DNA from: Colocasia esculenta
Lineage: Eukaryota > Streptophyta > Magnoliopsida > Alismatales > Araceae
Direction: 5' to 3'
Assembly: GCA_014218235.1 (NCBI GenBank)
Contig: CM024758.1
Span: 98,865,698 to 98,929,697 of the forward strand
DNA length: 64,000 nt
The notes under the pieces were generated by a model that was given only the letters and a program-made list of their open reading frames with translations, ran no database searches and was not told the origin of the DNA. This document shows, piece after piece, positions 45,787-57,420 of the stretch. The translations under genes and the position numbers were made by a program. Positions within the stretch are counted from its first letter, which is position 1. The number at the start of each line of letters is the position of its first letter.

Positions 45787-46872
45787 TGATATGACCATCA
45801 TATCATTTGGCTTTATTCTCAATGAGTTTGATAAATGTGTCTATTACAAAGTTAAGGGTGATGATTGTATAATTCTATGCTTGTATGTAGATGATATCTT
45901 GTTGTTTGACAACACTTTGGGGATAGTAAATGAGACTAAGTCATTCTTAAATAGCAGTTTGGAAATGAATGATATATGGGTGAGGCAAATGTAATTCTGG
46001 GGCTGACTCTTACTAGATCAACTGAAGGAATAGCAATTTCTAAATCTCACTATGTTGAGAAAATTTTAGAGAAATTTGGCTATGAGAATTGCAAGTCAGT
46101 CTGTACACCTTATGACCCTTCTAGAATCTTCTGCAAGAATAAGAGTGGTACTCCTATGTCTTAGTTACGATATTCCCAGGTTATATGAAACTTGATGTAT
46201 CTAGCTAATTGTACTAGGCCTGATATCTCATATGCAGTGTCTAAACTTAGTAGATACACAAGTTGTCTTGACCAAACTCATTGGGAAGGGTTAGATAGGG
46301 TACTGAGGTACCTAAAAGGTACTATTACCCTAGGCTTGCATTTTGGGAGATTCTCTATCGTCCTAGAAGGATTTAGTGATGCAAACTGGATAGCCGAAAA
46401 CTTAGGGAGTAATGGTGTTTCAGGGAATGTTTTTACTCTGGCAGGTGGTGTAGTCACCTAAAGGTCTTCTAAACAGACTATCTTATCTCGGTCTACGTTT
46501 GAAGCTGAGTTGTGTGCTTTGGATACCATTGGGTTAGAGGTTGAGTGGATTAGGGGTCTTCTTTCAGAACTTTCCCTAATGAGTAAGCCTGCTTTTGCGA
46601 TCTCTGTGCATTGTGATAACTTGACCACAATTGCAAAGGTCAAGAGTTCAAAGTACAACCAAAAGGAAAGGAGACACATCCAAATCAGATTGAGATCTAT
46701 AACGGATTTAGTGTCTTAGGGAGTGATCACTGTGGATTTTATTGGTACCAATGACAATTTAGCTGATCCTCTGACAAAAGGACTTGATAAAAAGAAAGTC
46801 CAAAAATTTAATTTGGGGATGATACTGAAACCTATTATTTATTCTCCTGCAGAGGCAACCCAACTCATCTGA
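45787..46872 (+). pseudogene. Copia RT and RNase H fragment of F
   Basis: LNEFDKCVYYK and CLYVDDILLF (about 45884-45906) are the RT palm. A frameshift near 45990 leads into GEANVILGLTLTRS, then MYLANCTRPDISYAVSKLSR and RNase H SDANWIAE, STFEAELCALDTIG and NLADPLTKGL, ending with TGA at 46870-46872. Stops near 46164, 46189, 46459 and 46717 fit decayed Gln or Trp codons. Tork-like in motif style; lineage not proven. Confidence 0.92.
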
Positions 46873-47408
46873 GTGGAGATCCCACAAAGAAGGTTCAATG
46901 TGGTAACAATAATCTGCTGAGAGGACATGGAGGCACTTAATTTATTGATACTCTGTATCTGTGTCTATCCTCTAATATCTTGACCAAGTGCTTGAAACTA
47001 CTATTAAGGAAGAGTCATTATTACTCTGAATGGGTTCAAGCCTGGTAAGGGGTGATATATTAGCAATATATCCTTAGAGAAGCCCACCTAAATGAGTACT
47101 ACTATGAGGCCATAGTTAAGGGAATTTGGTTGTTCTTGAAAGTACTCATGATACAGGATAGGGCGCATGGCCTTAGAAGCGCCAAGTTTATAACTTGCTA
47201 TCAAAAGCCTTATATCATGTTATTTTTCAACAAGTAATTCTTACTTCAAAGAATCAAGTTCAAGATTTAATTCACCTAGGTTCTGTGGGGGTAAAAGTTG
47301 AAAATACTTAGATGAATATTCAAACCGGAAATGTACTTTTACTCAAAGCATGATATGTTTATCCTTTACTGTTTATTCCCCGTTATCAAACCATGAGTTG
47401 TGGGGGAA

Positions 47409-48253
47409 TGTTGGATAAAATGAGGTTGTGGGGGGCAATAATAATAAGAAAGGGAACTCAAGGGTTGATAAAGTAAAATGTGTATAAAAAGGTGTGTAAG
47501 TTTTGTCTTTTTGTTATGGGGTCTTTAGTCCCACATGAAAAATCTCTAAGGAGAATGAAGACTTTATAACCCCAAAGGTTCATGAGACTATATCTTATAG
47601 ACAATTGTGGGTTATGCTAGACCATATCACACACACGCGCTGCCGGGCCACGCGGGCGTGTGTGTGTGATGGAGTGGTCCAGTCGGCTTGCCTTGACACC
47701 TTTTTACTTCTTCTTTTTACGTTTTTGCCATTTCTTGGACAGGTTGGGTTCATTTTGGGCCGGTTCACTGAATTGGCCCATTGTCTTGGCTTGCGTGGGT
47801 GTGGGACACTTTATATAGTGATTAGGGCTCCCTAATTATGATTTACTTGATACTGAAACACCCTTTTGACTCTTCCAAGAGGAACCACTAGCCGTACCTT
47901 CGCACCCTCTCTCGTTTTCCTCCGTCGACTGCATTCTCCCCCTCCACACTCTTCACCGACGAGGTCGCTGCCCGCGCTTGCGTTCGTGCGCATGGTTGCC
48001 ATATCTGATGTTCGATGCATGTTCTCCTAACCTTACCTTTTTTCCCTTTCTATAGAAGAGGATTATGCATTAGTCATAGCATTGTTTACGAGATTAACAT
48101 AAGTGTGATTGTTAATCTCATGTTGGTAGTTGTATCCTAGGAGAAGATTGTCATACTTGACGCACTGTTCTTGTGGGAGGATATCTTCTCTTTGATGCGC
48201 TTGAGGCGCTTCTACTGCATTCATATAGTCTTATTTTATATCTATTTACAACA
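47409..48253 (+). repeat. Probable 3' LTR of F
   Basis: Start is secure (polypurine tract then TGTTGGATAAAA). The end is chosen at TTTACAACA because CAACA mirrors TGTTG; other CA ends nearby (e.g. CTACTGCA near 48228) are possible. Contains a TTTATATAG box near 47811 and a 10-bp perfect stem, GAGATTAACA/TGTTAATCTC (48090-48119). Confidence 0.65.
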
Positions 48254-48539
48254 TACTAGTTATTGCATTCGATCTCATATTTTCTATATTTTGGTTGTTG
48301 TTTGGATTATACCCAAATAGCCATTTACTATGGTTCTGTATGCACATGTTTGTATTCGATTATTAGGTCAAATTTTGTTATTTGAGGAGTTATTTTAGAT
48401 AGAGAGAGTAATTTGGAATTATAAAAAAAGTTAGAGGGACTATTGTAAAATTCCTAGATAAAATTTTACACGTGATTATGAAATTGCTCACTGTTAACCT
48501 CCAACCTTTGTTCTTGTTTTCTAATCCAAACCTTCGTCT
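48254..48539. other. Unassigned AT-rich DNA
   Basis: I see no ORF, repeat or element end here. It may be flanking DNA of F. Confidence 0.5.
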
Positions 48540-49021
48540 GCAAGCGCGGCCGCCGGAGGTCACAGTGATAGACGGCACGCGATTCCTTGGGCGGCCGCTT
48601 CCGGCGGCTCTTCTGGGGCACCGCCGCCGCGCCGACCTTCCAGACGGTGCAGCACCGGGTGTCCACCCCCGCCGCACTCATCCACAAGATCGACGTCCCC
48701 GGCGACTAAAGCTCTCCTTCCCACAATCCCCTCTGCTTCCTCCTCCCTCTGTCTGGAGCTAGGGCTCAGGGTTTACCACCTCCTCGCCGGTGTCCTATCA
48801 TGGTTCGGAGGGAAGCCGTGACGCGGCATGGCGCTGTGAGTCGTGGCCGAGAGCAGCGGAAAAGGTGACCTCCCAGGGCAGTTGGCGTCTCCGGAGGGCG
48901 GGAAGGAAGGGCCGCGTGGAGGACGGGATGCTGATGGTGACGATGGTTGCGGCGCCCACGGGGAAAACCCCCGGGCCCCCATCTCCAGTAAGCTCTGAGG
49001 GCCTGAGGCGGATGCAAAGGA

Positions 49022-49057
<36 letters not shown>

Positions 49058-49460
49058 CTCCCTTCGCGGAAAGAGACAGAGAGAACGACGACGAGGAAAC
49101 AGTGGAGTGGAGGGGGCAGGGGAAGTACACTACCACTTTGATCAGGAAAGCAACACCACCATCAACTCAGCGTTCGGTAGGCGCTTCTGCAACAGGGTGA
49201 GTGAGAGAGAGAGAGAGGGAGGTGTGTTGGTTCCCCTCTCCAATAAGGTTCCATCCAACTACTCTGTTTCTTTGCACCTGTTGGGACCTGGGTTGGATTG
49301 GAGCGGAGACAGGTTTCAGCTGGCGTGATGGCGGTGTGAGCTGGCGTTGTGGTGGTGGGTCGCCAAAACGTTGTCCGAGTTCTGTTTTTTTCTGTCACTA
49401 TTATCCCTGAGAAGTGGTGTTCTTTCTCTCTCAAACGCCAAGGTGGTGAACCACCATGTC
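48540..49460. other. GC-rich exon-like stretch, unrecognised
   Basis: Sharply GC-rich against AT-rich neighbours, with a CpG-dense block 48545-48710 and open frames on both strands (e.g. plus-strand PPEVTVIDGTRFLGRPLP near 48560; minus-strand codons through 48766-49017). No domain recognised. It could be a decayed host exon or a promoter/5' UTR region; GA repeats lie inside it. No gene model is offered. Confidence 0.35.
49023..49055. repeat. (GA)n microsatellite
   Basis: About 16 GA units; a shorter GA run follows at 49202-49220. Confidence 0.95.
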
Positions 49461-50545
49461 CCAAGTAAGTGGGGCTTCGTTGTCTGATTTCTATAATTTT
49501 TTATTTTATTTTATGTCGTTTTACCTCATTTTTTTGTTAAAATGAGATGACTTCTTTAGACTATTTTTCGTGAACGCTATGATGTTTTCCACTTCTGTTG
49601 CCATACTTTGTTCTTGCCGTCAGTTAAATTTGAAGCTATTGCACTTAAGTTATTCATTTTTATCGTATAATTTCAAATTACATGGTGTAGAATAAAAGTC
49701 ACAGAGAATATAGTTTTTTTTTAAAAAGTGATGTGATATTACTCCAATTTTTTAGCTCATCCATGCACCGTGCCGCCATCTTTTTTGCAAGAACTTTTTT
49801 AATTGTATATAATATGTTAAAAAAAGGGATTTCAGTGAAATAGTAAGAGAGGATACCGATAGTAGCTTTTTTGTGTGTGGAAAGTATTGCAATGTAATAA
49901 AAGGTTATAAAGCAATATAAAAATAATTCTATAAATAAACCTGTGAAGAGGGTACTTTCACAAAGAAATTATGGAAAACTAGTTTATCTATATTGTTTTC
50001 AAGAGCCAAACAAGTAATAAGAATTTCCTTTCAAATTTCATATTCTACATGTACTAAACCATATCTTACTTGTATTCGTAGATTAAGTCCTTTATATGTG
50101 AAAAGACTCACATGGAAACCCGTAGGTGAACCTTAAACCCATGACAGAAACCAGCAAATTGGCAACTTCTACACCAAACTTCATAACTCCAATGATCAAG
50201 GGATTTTGGCTCCTTTTGCATTTCTTGGCAACTATGCCATTTTGTCTCAATAAAAGTTAAGGCTTACAATGTTTCTCTTTTAAACTTCAACCATTCTACT
50301 GGTATTGATTGAAAGTAGGTACTTCAAAAAGTTGCAAGTTACATAAAAAAAGTTGCAGGTTACATCTCCTCTCTTCTTTTGAATAATAAAAAAAATGGAA
50401 TCTTCATTCTCACAAAATATTGCTTAGGAGCCAATTGCCATCAATAAATTGTGAGCAACATGAGCTTTGAGCTTAAGTTTGAGAGTTTCTATATATTACG
50501 AGATTAAGTTCGTCATGTTTTATACCAATTAAAAAAGAAAGTGAC
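49461..50545. other. AT-rich intergenic DNA, no feature seen
   Basis: No ORF above noise, no LTR end, no tandem repeat. Lies between the GC-rich stretch and the hAT-like MITE. Confidence 0.6.
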
Positions 50546-50553
50546 AGTGAGAT

Positions 50554-51030
50554 TAGAGTTGTAAATGGAGTGGATATGAATTTTTTTGGTTTTGATCCAA
50601 ACAGTTAATCGGATAATTCTTATTCACACCGAATATAATTTAGATATAGAGCGAATACTTTAATTGGATAACTTTTGGATTCGGAGCACATATTGAGATT
50701 ATCTGCTTCGAAAACATGAGTCTTAATAAAAGACATCAAGTGATCTAAAAATCATAAAAACAATTTATAAAACTTTTGAAAATATAAATGTCACAAATAT
50801 TCTCTAAACAAAATATTAACATTAAATATATTATATAAAGATCATTATATCTAGGATCTAATAGTTAAAAATAACTCTATTTCGGAGCAGATCATCCGCT
50901 TTTGTATCCGCTACATTTATTATTCAAATAATATCCATATTTGAATTCTGCTCTTTCGAATATTTATTCAATTAATTGAATACGAATTCGAATTAGATCT
51001 AAATATTATTCGGATCTATTTATAGCTCTA
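50554..51030. mobile_element. hAT-like MITE
   Basis: 477 bp with imperfect terminal inverted repeats TAGAGTTGTAAATGGA and (reverse complement of the right end) TAGAGCTATAAATAGA, flanked by a perfect 8-bp duplication AGTGAGAT (50546-50553 and 51031-51038). An 8-bp duplication and TAGAG-type ends point to the hAT superfamily. No coding capacity, so it depended on a transposase from elsewhere. Confidence 0.85.
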
Positions 51031-51171
51031 AGTGAGATTGTCATCTTAATAATAAATTAGCATCTCAACTGACAAAGAAGAATGACAAAATGACAAAAAC
51101 AATAGTGTCACAGTGTTCTTATTCTTCTTCTTCTTTAGGAAAAAAAATTCTCTTAAGACTATAATTTTATA

Positions 51172-51631
51172 GAGAAATGCTATGCTTAGGGAAGCGGTTT
51201 GGAGCCGTGCTCCTCCACAAGGCGCCATGTGGAGGAGCAGGGCCCCAGCGCATTAAATGCGCCTTTTTTTTTCACCCTCAAACATGCACACAAATACTTT
51301 TCTAGTGCACACAAATACTCTTATAGTGCACACAAATACCTATTTTGTGCACATAAATACCTATGTAGTGCACACAAATAGTATAAGAATGCACACAAAT
51401 ACATCTATTTGTGTGCATTCTTATACTATTTGTGTGCACTATATAGGTATTTGTGTGCATAAAATGGGTATTTGTGTGCACTATAAAGATATTTGTGTGC
51501 ATGTTTGAGGGTGAAAAAAAAAAGCGCATTTAATGCGCTGGGGCCCTGCTCCTCCACATGGCGCCTTGTGGAGGAGCACGGCTCCAAACCGCTTCCCTAT
51601 GCTCCGGCTTGCCGGGAGCATAGCATTTCTC
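51172..51631. mobile_element. Mutator-like foldback MITE
   Basis: 460 bp almost entirely inverted: arms start GAGAAATGCTATGCT and meet near 51404. Flanked by AATTTTATA (51163-51171) and AATTTTCTA (51632-51640), a 9-bp duplication with one mismatch, the length used by Mutator-like elements. The inner arms carry many TTTGTGTGCA / TGCACACAAA copies. The right arm has about 18 extra bases including CTCCGGCTTGCCGGGAG, itself a hairpin, missing from the left arm. Noncoding; a transcript would fold into one long hairpin. Confidence 0.85.
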
Positions 51632-51660
51632 AATTTTCTAAGACATAAAGTTCTCAATTT

Positions 51661-53114
51661 TGTGTGTGGAGGCTATTTCCAGCCTCCTAGGACCGTATGC
51701 CCATCATGACCCAGTAGGGCAGCCAGGCAGTGGCTATCCAGCCACGTGTCTGCGAAAACAACCAAAAACTTCTGAACACGCTTCAGCCGTCAGGCGCCCA
51801 AGGGTTCCAAAGTGTAGTCTCCGGGCACCTCTAAACCTGTTCGAGCAGGACTAAGTCACCGAACAAACCTTAGGGCTTCTGTTCGGACCCTCTATGGTTC
51901 CAGCATTAAGGCACTGGACACTGGGCAGCCGTACCGAGCAAGTCCACAAACTCCTGTTCGGCACCTCTATAGCCCACGACGCTATGCGACTCTTCACTTC
52001 CCGTAGCAGTTAATGGGACGACATGGCATGCCTCCCCGCGACCTGGAGTAGTACAAGCGTGAAGTCCCAAGGAACATCTCAAACGAACAATCCCATGTTT
52101 TGGAAATTCAACTGTCGTGTTCCTCCAGTCATCATTGGAGAAGGATATGTCCGGACCCATCAGGTCCCCTGCCTATATAAGGAGACAAGTAACCTCCTCG
52201 CGGGGACTACCGCCAACAGACCGGTGGTCGAAGCTCCGATCTTGGCCCGAGAAGTAGCTGAGCTCCGGGGACAACTTCAGCAACTGGTGGGAGTCTGCCA
52301 AGCTCTTCAGGCCCAGTTGGCAAGATAACCCCCCGTCAGTTCCCCCACCTCTGGAGCAACAGGCGGAGTCGTCTCGGTGACAGCCGTCAGCCCCATTAGC
52401 TCGACAGCTTCCAGAGCGACGCGAGGTGTCGGCCCAGGTTCGTTGTCTGCGCGAACTCCCACAGCTCCCGACAGGACGGTTCTGCAAATTCCGACCCGGA
52501 GCTAGCAAGGCGTCTCCGATGCGTCGTCAACTTGGAACGATGAATGGAGGATTGCGCCCTTCAGATGGACGTGATGGTTCGCAGGGCCAACGGCAGAGCT
52601 CCGGTGGATGACGACTTGGATTTCCACTCCCCGTTCACAGTGGAGATCCTGGAAGCCCGGGTCTCGCCGAAACTGCCCCTACCTTCCATTACTACTTACG
52701 ACGGCACCACGGACCCGGCAAACCACATCTACGGGTTCGAGTCGCACATGGTGTTCCATGAAGCATCAGACGCGGCGAAATGTCGGGCGTTTTCTGGCCA
52801 CTTTAAAAGAGACTGCGAGGGCCAGGTTCGAGACCCTCCCAGCGAGCTCCATCACTTCCTTCCACTAGCTGAAGAATCCTTCCGTGATAACTTCTTGGGC
52901 GAAAGGTCTCAACCCCGTATAGCGGCCTCCTTGCTGGCTGTACGACAGAAAAAGGGGGAAGCCCTCTGGACTACGCTAAAAGGTTCTAGGGCAAAGCCCT
53001 GCGCATCCCCCACCTAGACGTCCCCCTCGCCATCAGCGCCCTCATTCAGGGCACGAGCGACGGTTTCCTCCAACGGACGTTGGGGGTGCAACAGCCGACA
53101 ACCCTGGCGAAGCT
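51661..53114 (+). mobile_element. Degraded Tat-like gypsy element T, 5' part
   Basis: Starts perhaps at TGTGTGTGGAGG (51661; uncertain). A CTATATAAG box at 52173-52181 marks a promoter, and gag-like codons follow. I see no LTR end or primer site between promoter and gag, so an internal deletion is likely. G interrupts the gag at 53115, and the rest of T is not in the window. Confidence 0.6.
52544..53114 (+). pseudogene. Tat/Athila-type gag fragment of T
   Basis: Contains SPFTVEILEARVSPKLPLPS, YDGTTDPANHIYGFESHM and DAAKCRAF, then after a frameshift near 52800 RFETLPASSITSF and SLLAVRQKKGEALW, the pattern of the retrotransposon gag domain of Tat/Athila gypsy elements (the usual YDGTTDP and CRAFPATL). 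A possible N-terminal coil, REVAELRGQLQQLVGVCQAL, lies at about 52247-52310 in another frame. It ends with the TLAKL segment at the G insertion. Nonfunctional. Confidence 0.85.
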
Positions 53115-56100
53115 TGTAGCACCCTTGATTTTTAAAATCAAGAAAAATAAATTTATTATTTAATAAATCAGATAAATCGATTTAATTAGAATAAAAGGAG
53201 AATAAATAGAAATTGAATGAAATAAAAAGAATTTAATGAATAACCCATTTAAGCTAAATTAGTAGTGGGTTAAACAAATGGTCCAAACCAAATAGATTGG
53301 GCCCAATGGGATGAAGCCCATCTTGAGAGGAGAAGTAATTAGGTGAAATTCGTACCTAATTAATTAATAATAGAAAGGGTCAAATTAACTATTAAAATAA
53401 GTCATATCTATCCTAAAAAGAGTCCTACACTTATCCTAAGCCTTTACCCATGAAATTAGAACCCTTCCCAACTCTATTAGGTGGATAAATAAGAGAAAGT
53501 GGGAGATAAATGCCAATTTTCGGAGTTGGATGAGAAAGAAAGAGTTTAGGTGACTTAGAACTCTATAGGCTATCAAAACACCCCCCATTTGACCCTAGCA
53601 CCCACAATTTCATGCTAAGACTTTTGGAGATGAAGAGGAGAGGATCTGGACCAAGGAGCAAGGAAGGAGAAGGCTTGGAGCAAGAAGGGTTTTCATAATC
53701 TCGTCGTCCAAACTAGGGTTTTCTTACTCCACAAAAAAGGTAGGCAATCTCTTAGGAAAAAATCATGAAATAATTACCCTAGGTAGCCTTCATGTACCTA
53801 TTCAAAAGCCCTATGGTTTCGTTGTATTCCGCTCATCCATTTGGCGAATTTAATTCATGAAATCTTGTTGTTACCATGAACCTGAATCTCATGTTTTCTC
53901 TAATCCCCTGCACGTAGTTGTTCCCATGCTATGAGAAAATTCTCATTGATACTACATTACAATAGCTCTCAAACGCCCTTAGTTTCGTTCTATTTCGATC
54001 TCCTATGAGGGAGAATTAATTCTTTGAAGCTATGTCAGATACATGCACCCGACCCTTCATGATTGCTCGTGAACCCTGTTTATACTTGATTTCAGATCAT
54101 GATAAAATCATACTAAATACTACATCTTGTTAGCTTTTAAACGCCCCTAGTTTCGTAATTGTTCATCATGTAACATCTGTAATTAATTCGTTGAACCCTG
54201 ACTGCGCCTCTTTAGGTCACCGAAAAGTAACATAATCAATGCAGTCTAAACCTTGTCTATTTTCAAATTAATCGTGCATACTGATAGATATACATGTCTA
54301 GTTTCTTTTAAAACTGGTTTCGTGCTTTTTGGATCACCGTACTATTTTATATATAATTTAGAACATCCATGTATCACAGAGGACTCGCCCTTGGAAAAAG
54401 GGAAAAAGAGCAAACCCACCTGTTATCGCGACGGCGCGATCCGCCGCGATAACAGTGGGGTCGCGCCGGCCATTGACGTCGCGTCAAGAACGCGGCGGCA
54501 CGAGCCGCCGTGATTCACCCTGGACCAGGCCAGACCGGCCAAGTCCCGTGTCGCGCCCGATCGCCCCGTCGCGACTTGAAACGTGACGGTTAGGTCCGCC
54601 GCGTTTTCAAGAAATCGGCCAAAATTGAAAATTTTGCATATGCCCTGTTGTTTAAGCTATATACCCTTAATTAGCCATGGTTAACTCATGTTATAGTTAA
54701 TTGACTTGGTAAATTAATAACTGACATTAATGATATAAATTTAATTATTTAAATGACATTGCACGACTTGTCATATCCTCAAGATTTCTTTACACCTACA
54801 CACACAAAACATTATTAAATGTCATTTGACCTTGATAAATTACGCAATAATGTATTCGGTAAATTAGCGAAATAAATGACTAAATTACCCTATTTTGTTA
54901 AATACAATTGTTTCCATTTTTTACTCGCGCATTTTATCTACCGTTACCGTTTTCCCTCGGCCTTCGAGCACTCGAGGCACGACGGACCCGTTTCTACACA
55001 CTTTCTCTTGACTTGGACCACCTCTCCACCGGGAATACTCTCGACTGGACCAGGGACTCCTTGTCAAGACCTCTGTAAGTCTTCTTGGCTTTGGCGCACG
55101 TCCTTAGTCAACGAGCTGGTTGTACCCCAAAAACCCGTTACACTCTTAGGGATCAGTACGATCCAAACCTTAGTGTATTCCTTCTCATCTTGGGTTCACG
55201 TCGGACCACCTGACCCGTGTACACAGCACGGCTAAGGGGCGGATGTGACTTCTACCAGACTGTCGGTACTCGACCTAGTGCTGTGCAACCGTTACTATCG
55301 TATGTTTATCCTCGTTTTACGAAATTGTCCCTATCTCATCTATTCTCTATATCTTCTTATCTGTTCACGTTCTCTCTACACTCTCATCTATCTCGTCTAG
55401 TACTCTCTTATCTATTCTTGGTACTCTATTGGCCATTCGTGTGATTGTCTAAGATAAAGAAATGACTAATGCCAGCGCAATAGGGCCCGATCAGGTCCTG
55501 GGAGGAGAGCCCCGAAAAGTGCTAGTGCCCATGGGAGTTAAAATGATCATAGGATGTGTTACGGCATGCATCCAGCGCCAATTTACTATCTAGATTAATC
55601 TATGACAATCAAAGTGCTATCTCTACAAGTGCAAGCGTGATCGTTACTAGTGCACCATTGTGCAAATTACATGTTATACCGTTACATGGCAATTCTATTA
55701 TCGTTCTCGTTGTACTATTTTCCCTGTGCCAGTTGTAATTGTTCTCTCGTTATCGTGACATGCTCTACACGACTTTACTCTCTAGTTAACCTGCCATTAA
55801 GACATTAACTATTTAAATCATGTTTGTGTTCATGAGATATTAAGTCCTACTGGGCGTTATTCGCTCATCCTGTGTATTTATTTAATGTGTTTCAGGTGAG
55901 TCGGATCATGACCACACTCACGAGGATGAGACCGATGAGGAGACTCAGGAGTGACCATTCAGCAACCAGTACTGTCTAGTAGTCAGTTAGTATAGTTATG
56001 AGTCAGTTAGTCATGATGTAATAGTCGATTTGGAATAAAGTACTCTGGGCCCTAGTTTTGGCTCTGATATGTTGATGTATTAGTCAGTTAGGAAGATAAT

Positions 56101-56255
56101 GAGTTATTAGTGAATGTAATGGAGATTGATGGATTATTAATGAAATATGAGGTTATTTGGTATTATTCCATTGTGCAATGGTTTGTATTTATTTCTCGCT
56201 CTGTACTATTTAATAACTGTAATCCCGCTCCGATATTCCGCATCGGGGCGTTACA
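53115..56255 (+). repeat. 5' LTR of element G
   Basis: TGTAGCACCC to GGGGCGTTACA, 3141 bp. GATAAATAAG TATA-like box near 53486, AACTAGGGTTTT (telo-box in reverse, 53713-53722), donor AG|GTAGGC (intron from 53740), a GCGAC/CGCG cluster (54425-54600), hairpin TGGGCG/CGCTCA at 55851-55867, acceptor TTTCAG|GT at 55895. The short frame after the acceptor is acidic (ESDHD ... DETDEETQE, stop). Confidence 0.94.
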
Positions 56256-56261
56256 GTTTTG

Positions 56262-56273
56262 TGGTATCAGAGC
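56262..56273 (+). other. Primer binding site of element G
   Basis: TGGTATCAGAGC six bases after the LTR end; complementary to initiator tRNA-Met. Confidence 0.94.
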
Positions 56274-56459
56274 CTAGGTTATTCTTAAGTATAGCATGAT
56301 CTAGGTTTGACCTGACTTGACTTAGAGTCTAATTCCATACCTATGTGAGATGGGTAGAACCGTGGGTAATAAGATAAAATGGATACACACACGCACAAAC
56401 TTAGTGAAACTCAACGACTTACATTTAAATTCTCTTTTGAAGGAACTTAAATATCAACA

Positions 56460-57420
56460 ATGGCAGCAGAGCGTGCTCAACTCCGTGATATGCAACAGAC
56501 TATCCAGCAGCTTACTCAAGCTTTACTTCAGGCTGCTGGAGCCAACAACAACAATAACAACAACCGAGCAGCTGGTGATTTACATAGAAATTTCCGCAAC
56601 CTGAATCCGCCTCGATTCAGTGGTACCACAGACCCTGATGAGGCAGAGAACTGGCTCAAGGAGATTGAACGTATCTTCCATGTCATGCAATGCGCGGATG
56701 GAGACAAGATACTGCTAGCTACGTTCCAGTTAGAACGGGACGCCCGTGCGTGGTGGGAGTCCGTTGAGGCAACCAGAGAGGACGCGCAATTTACTTGGGA
56801 GGAATTCAAGGAGCACTTTAACTCCAAGTATTTCTCTGAAAGAGTCCAAGAAAGGAAGGCCTCTGAATTCGCTGCACTCAAGCAGAGGAACCTGACAGTC
56901 GCTGAATACGAAGCACAGTTCTTCCGATTGGCTCGATATGCCAATCATCGGTCAGTACAGAACGAATGAAGGCAAAGATATTCCTTAATGGGCTCAGGCC
57001 CGCATACATTACACAGTTGGCACCCATGGACATTCAGACCTATCCAGAGATGGTCAAGAAAGCACAACTACTCGAGGATGCAACCGATCTCACTGATCGC
57101 ATCAAGGTAGAATGGTAAAGAAGGAGCAGACTCAGGAACCACCAGCAAGCCTGCCTACGGCAAGAAAAGGCCGTTAAGTGTCACTGATGGGCCAAGCCAA
57201 GAGCGAAAGCCCAAAGTCCCCACTACTATTGCCCCAACCAACAAGCCCAGATGCAAACACTGTGACAAGCTTGGTCACACAACAAAAGAATGCTGGAGGA
57301 AGGCAGGTGCATGCCTTCGTTGTGGGAGCCGAGAGCATCGGATCCCTGAATGCCCGTTACTGAGGGAGAACGAGAAGCGTCCTGCGGGACAAAAGAAGCC
57401 AGGTAGACTCCAAGCCCTGC
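56460..57420 (+). pseudogene. Element G gag with two CCHC knuckles
   Basis: ATG 56460 (MAAERAQLRDMQQTIQQL), an Asn run, NPPRFSGTTDPDEAENWLKE, and LATFQLERDARAWWE uninterrupted where A has its intron. A one-base lesion near 56950 shifts the frame; the continuation reads KAKIFLNGLRPAYITQLAPM. Knuckles CKHCDKLGHTTKEC (about 57251-57292) and CLRCGSREHRIPEC (about 57311-57352) lie in a third frame. It would package element RNA; this copy is broken at two or more sites. Confidence 0.92.

Larger units (their letters stand above)
45787..48253 (+). mobile_element. Copia element F, 3' part
   Basis: Plus-strand Ty1/copia fragment: RT and RNase H (45787-46872), 3' untranslated spacer (46873-47396), polypurine tract GTTGTGGGGGAA (47397-47408) and a putative 3' LTR starting TGTTGGATAAAATGAGG at 47409. 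Its 5' part must lie beyond the window, left of C. The oldest layer of the left nest. The 523-bp spacer before the polypurine tract has no ORF worth naming. Confidence 0.9.

Noticed and set aside
48790..49200. 136-codon ORF with an RERE run
   Set aside because: The run is a translated GA microsatellite and the rest has no recognisable domain; not supported as a gene.
51301..51530. ORFs on both strands made of HTNT-like repeats
   Set aside because: Produced by the TTTGTGTGCA repeats of the foldback MITE; noncoding.
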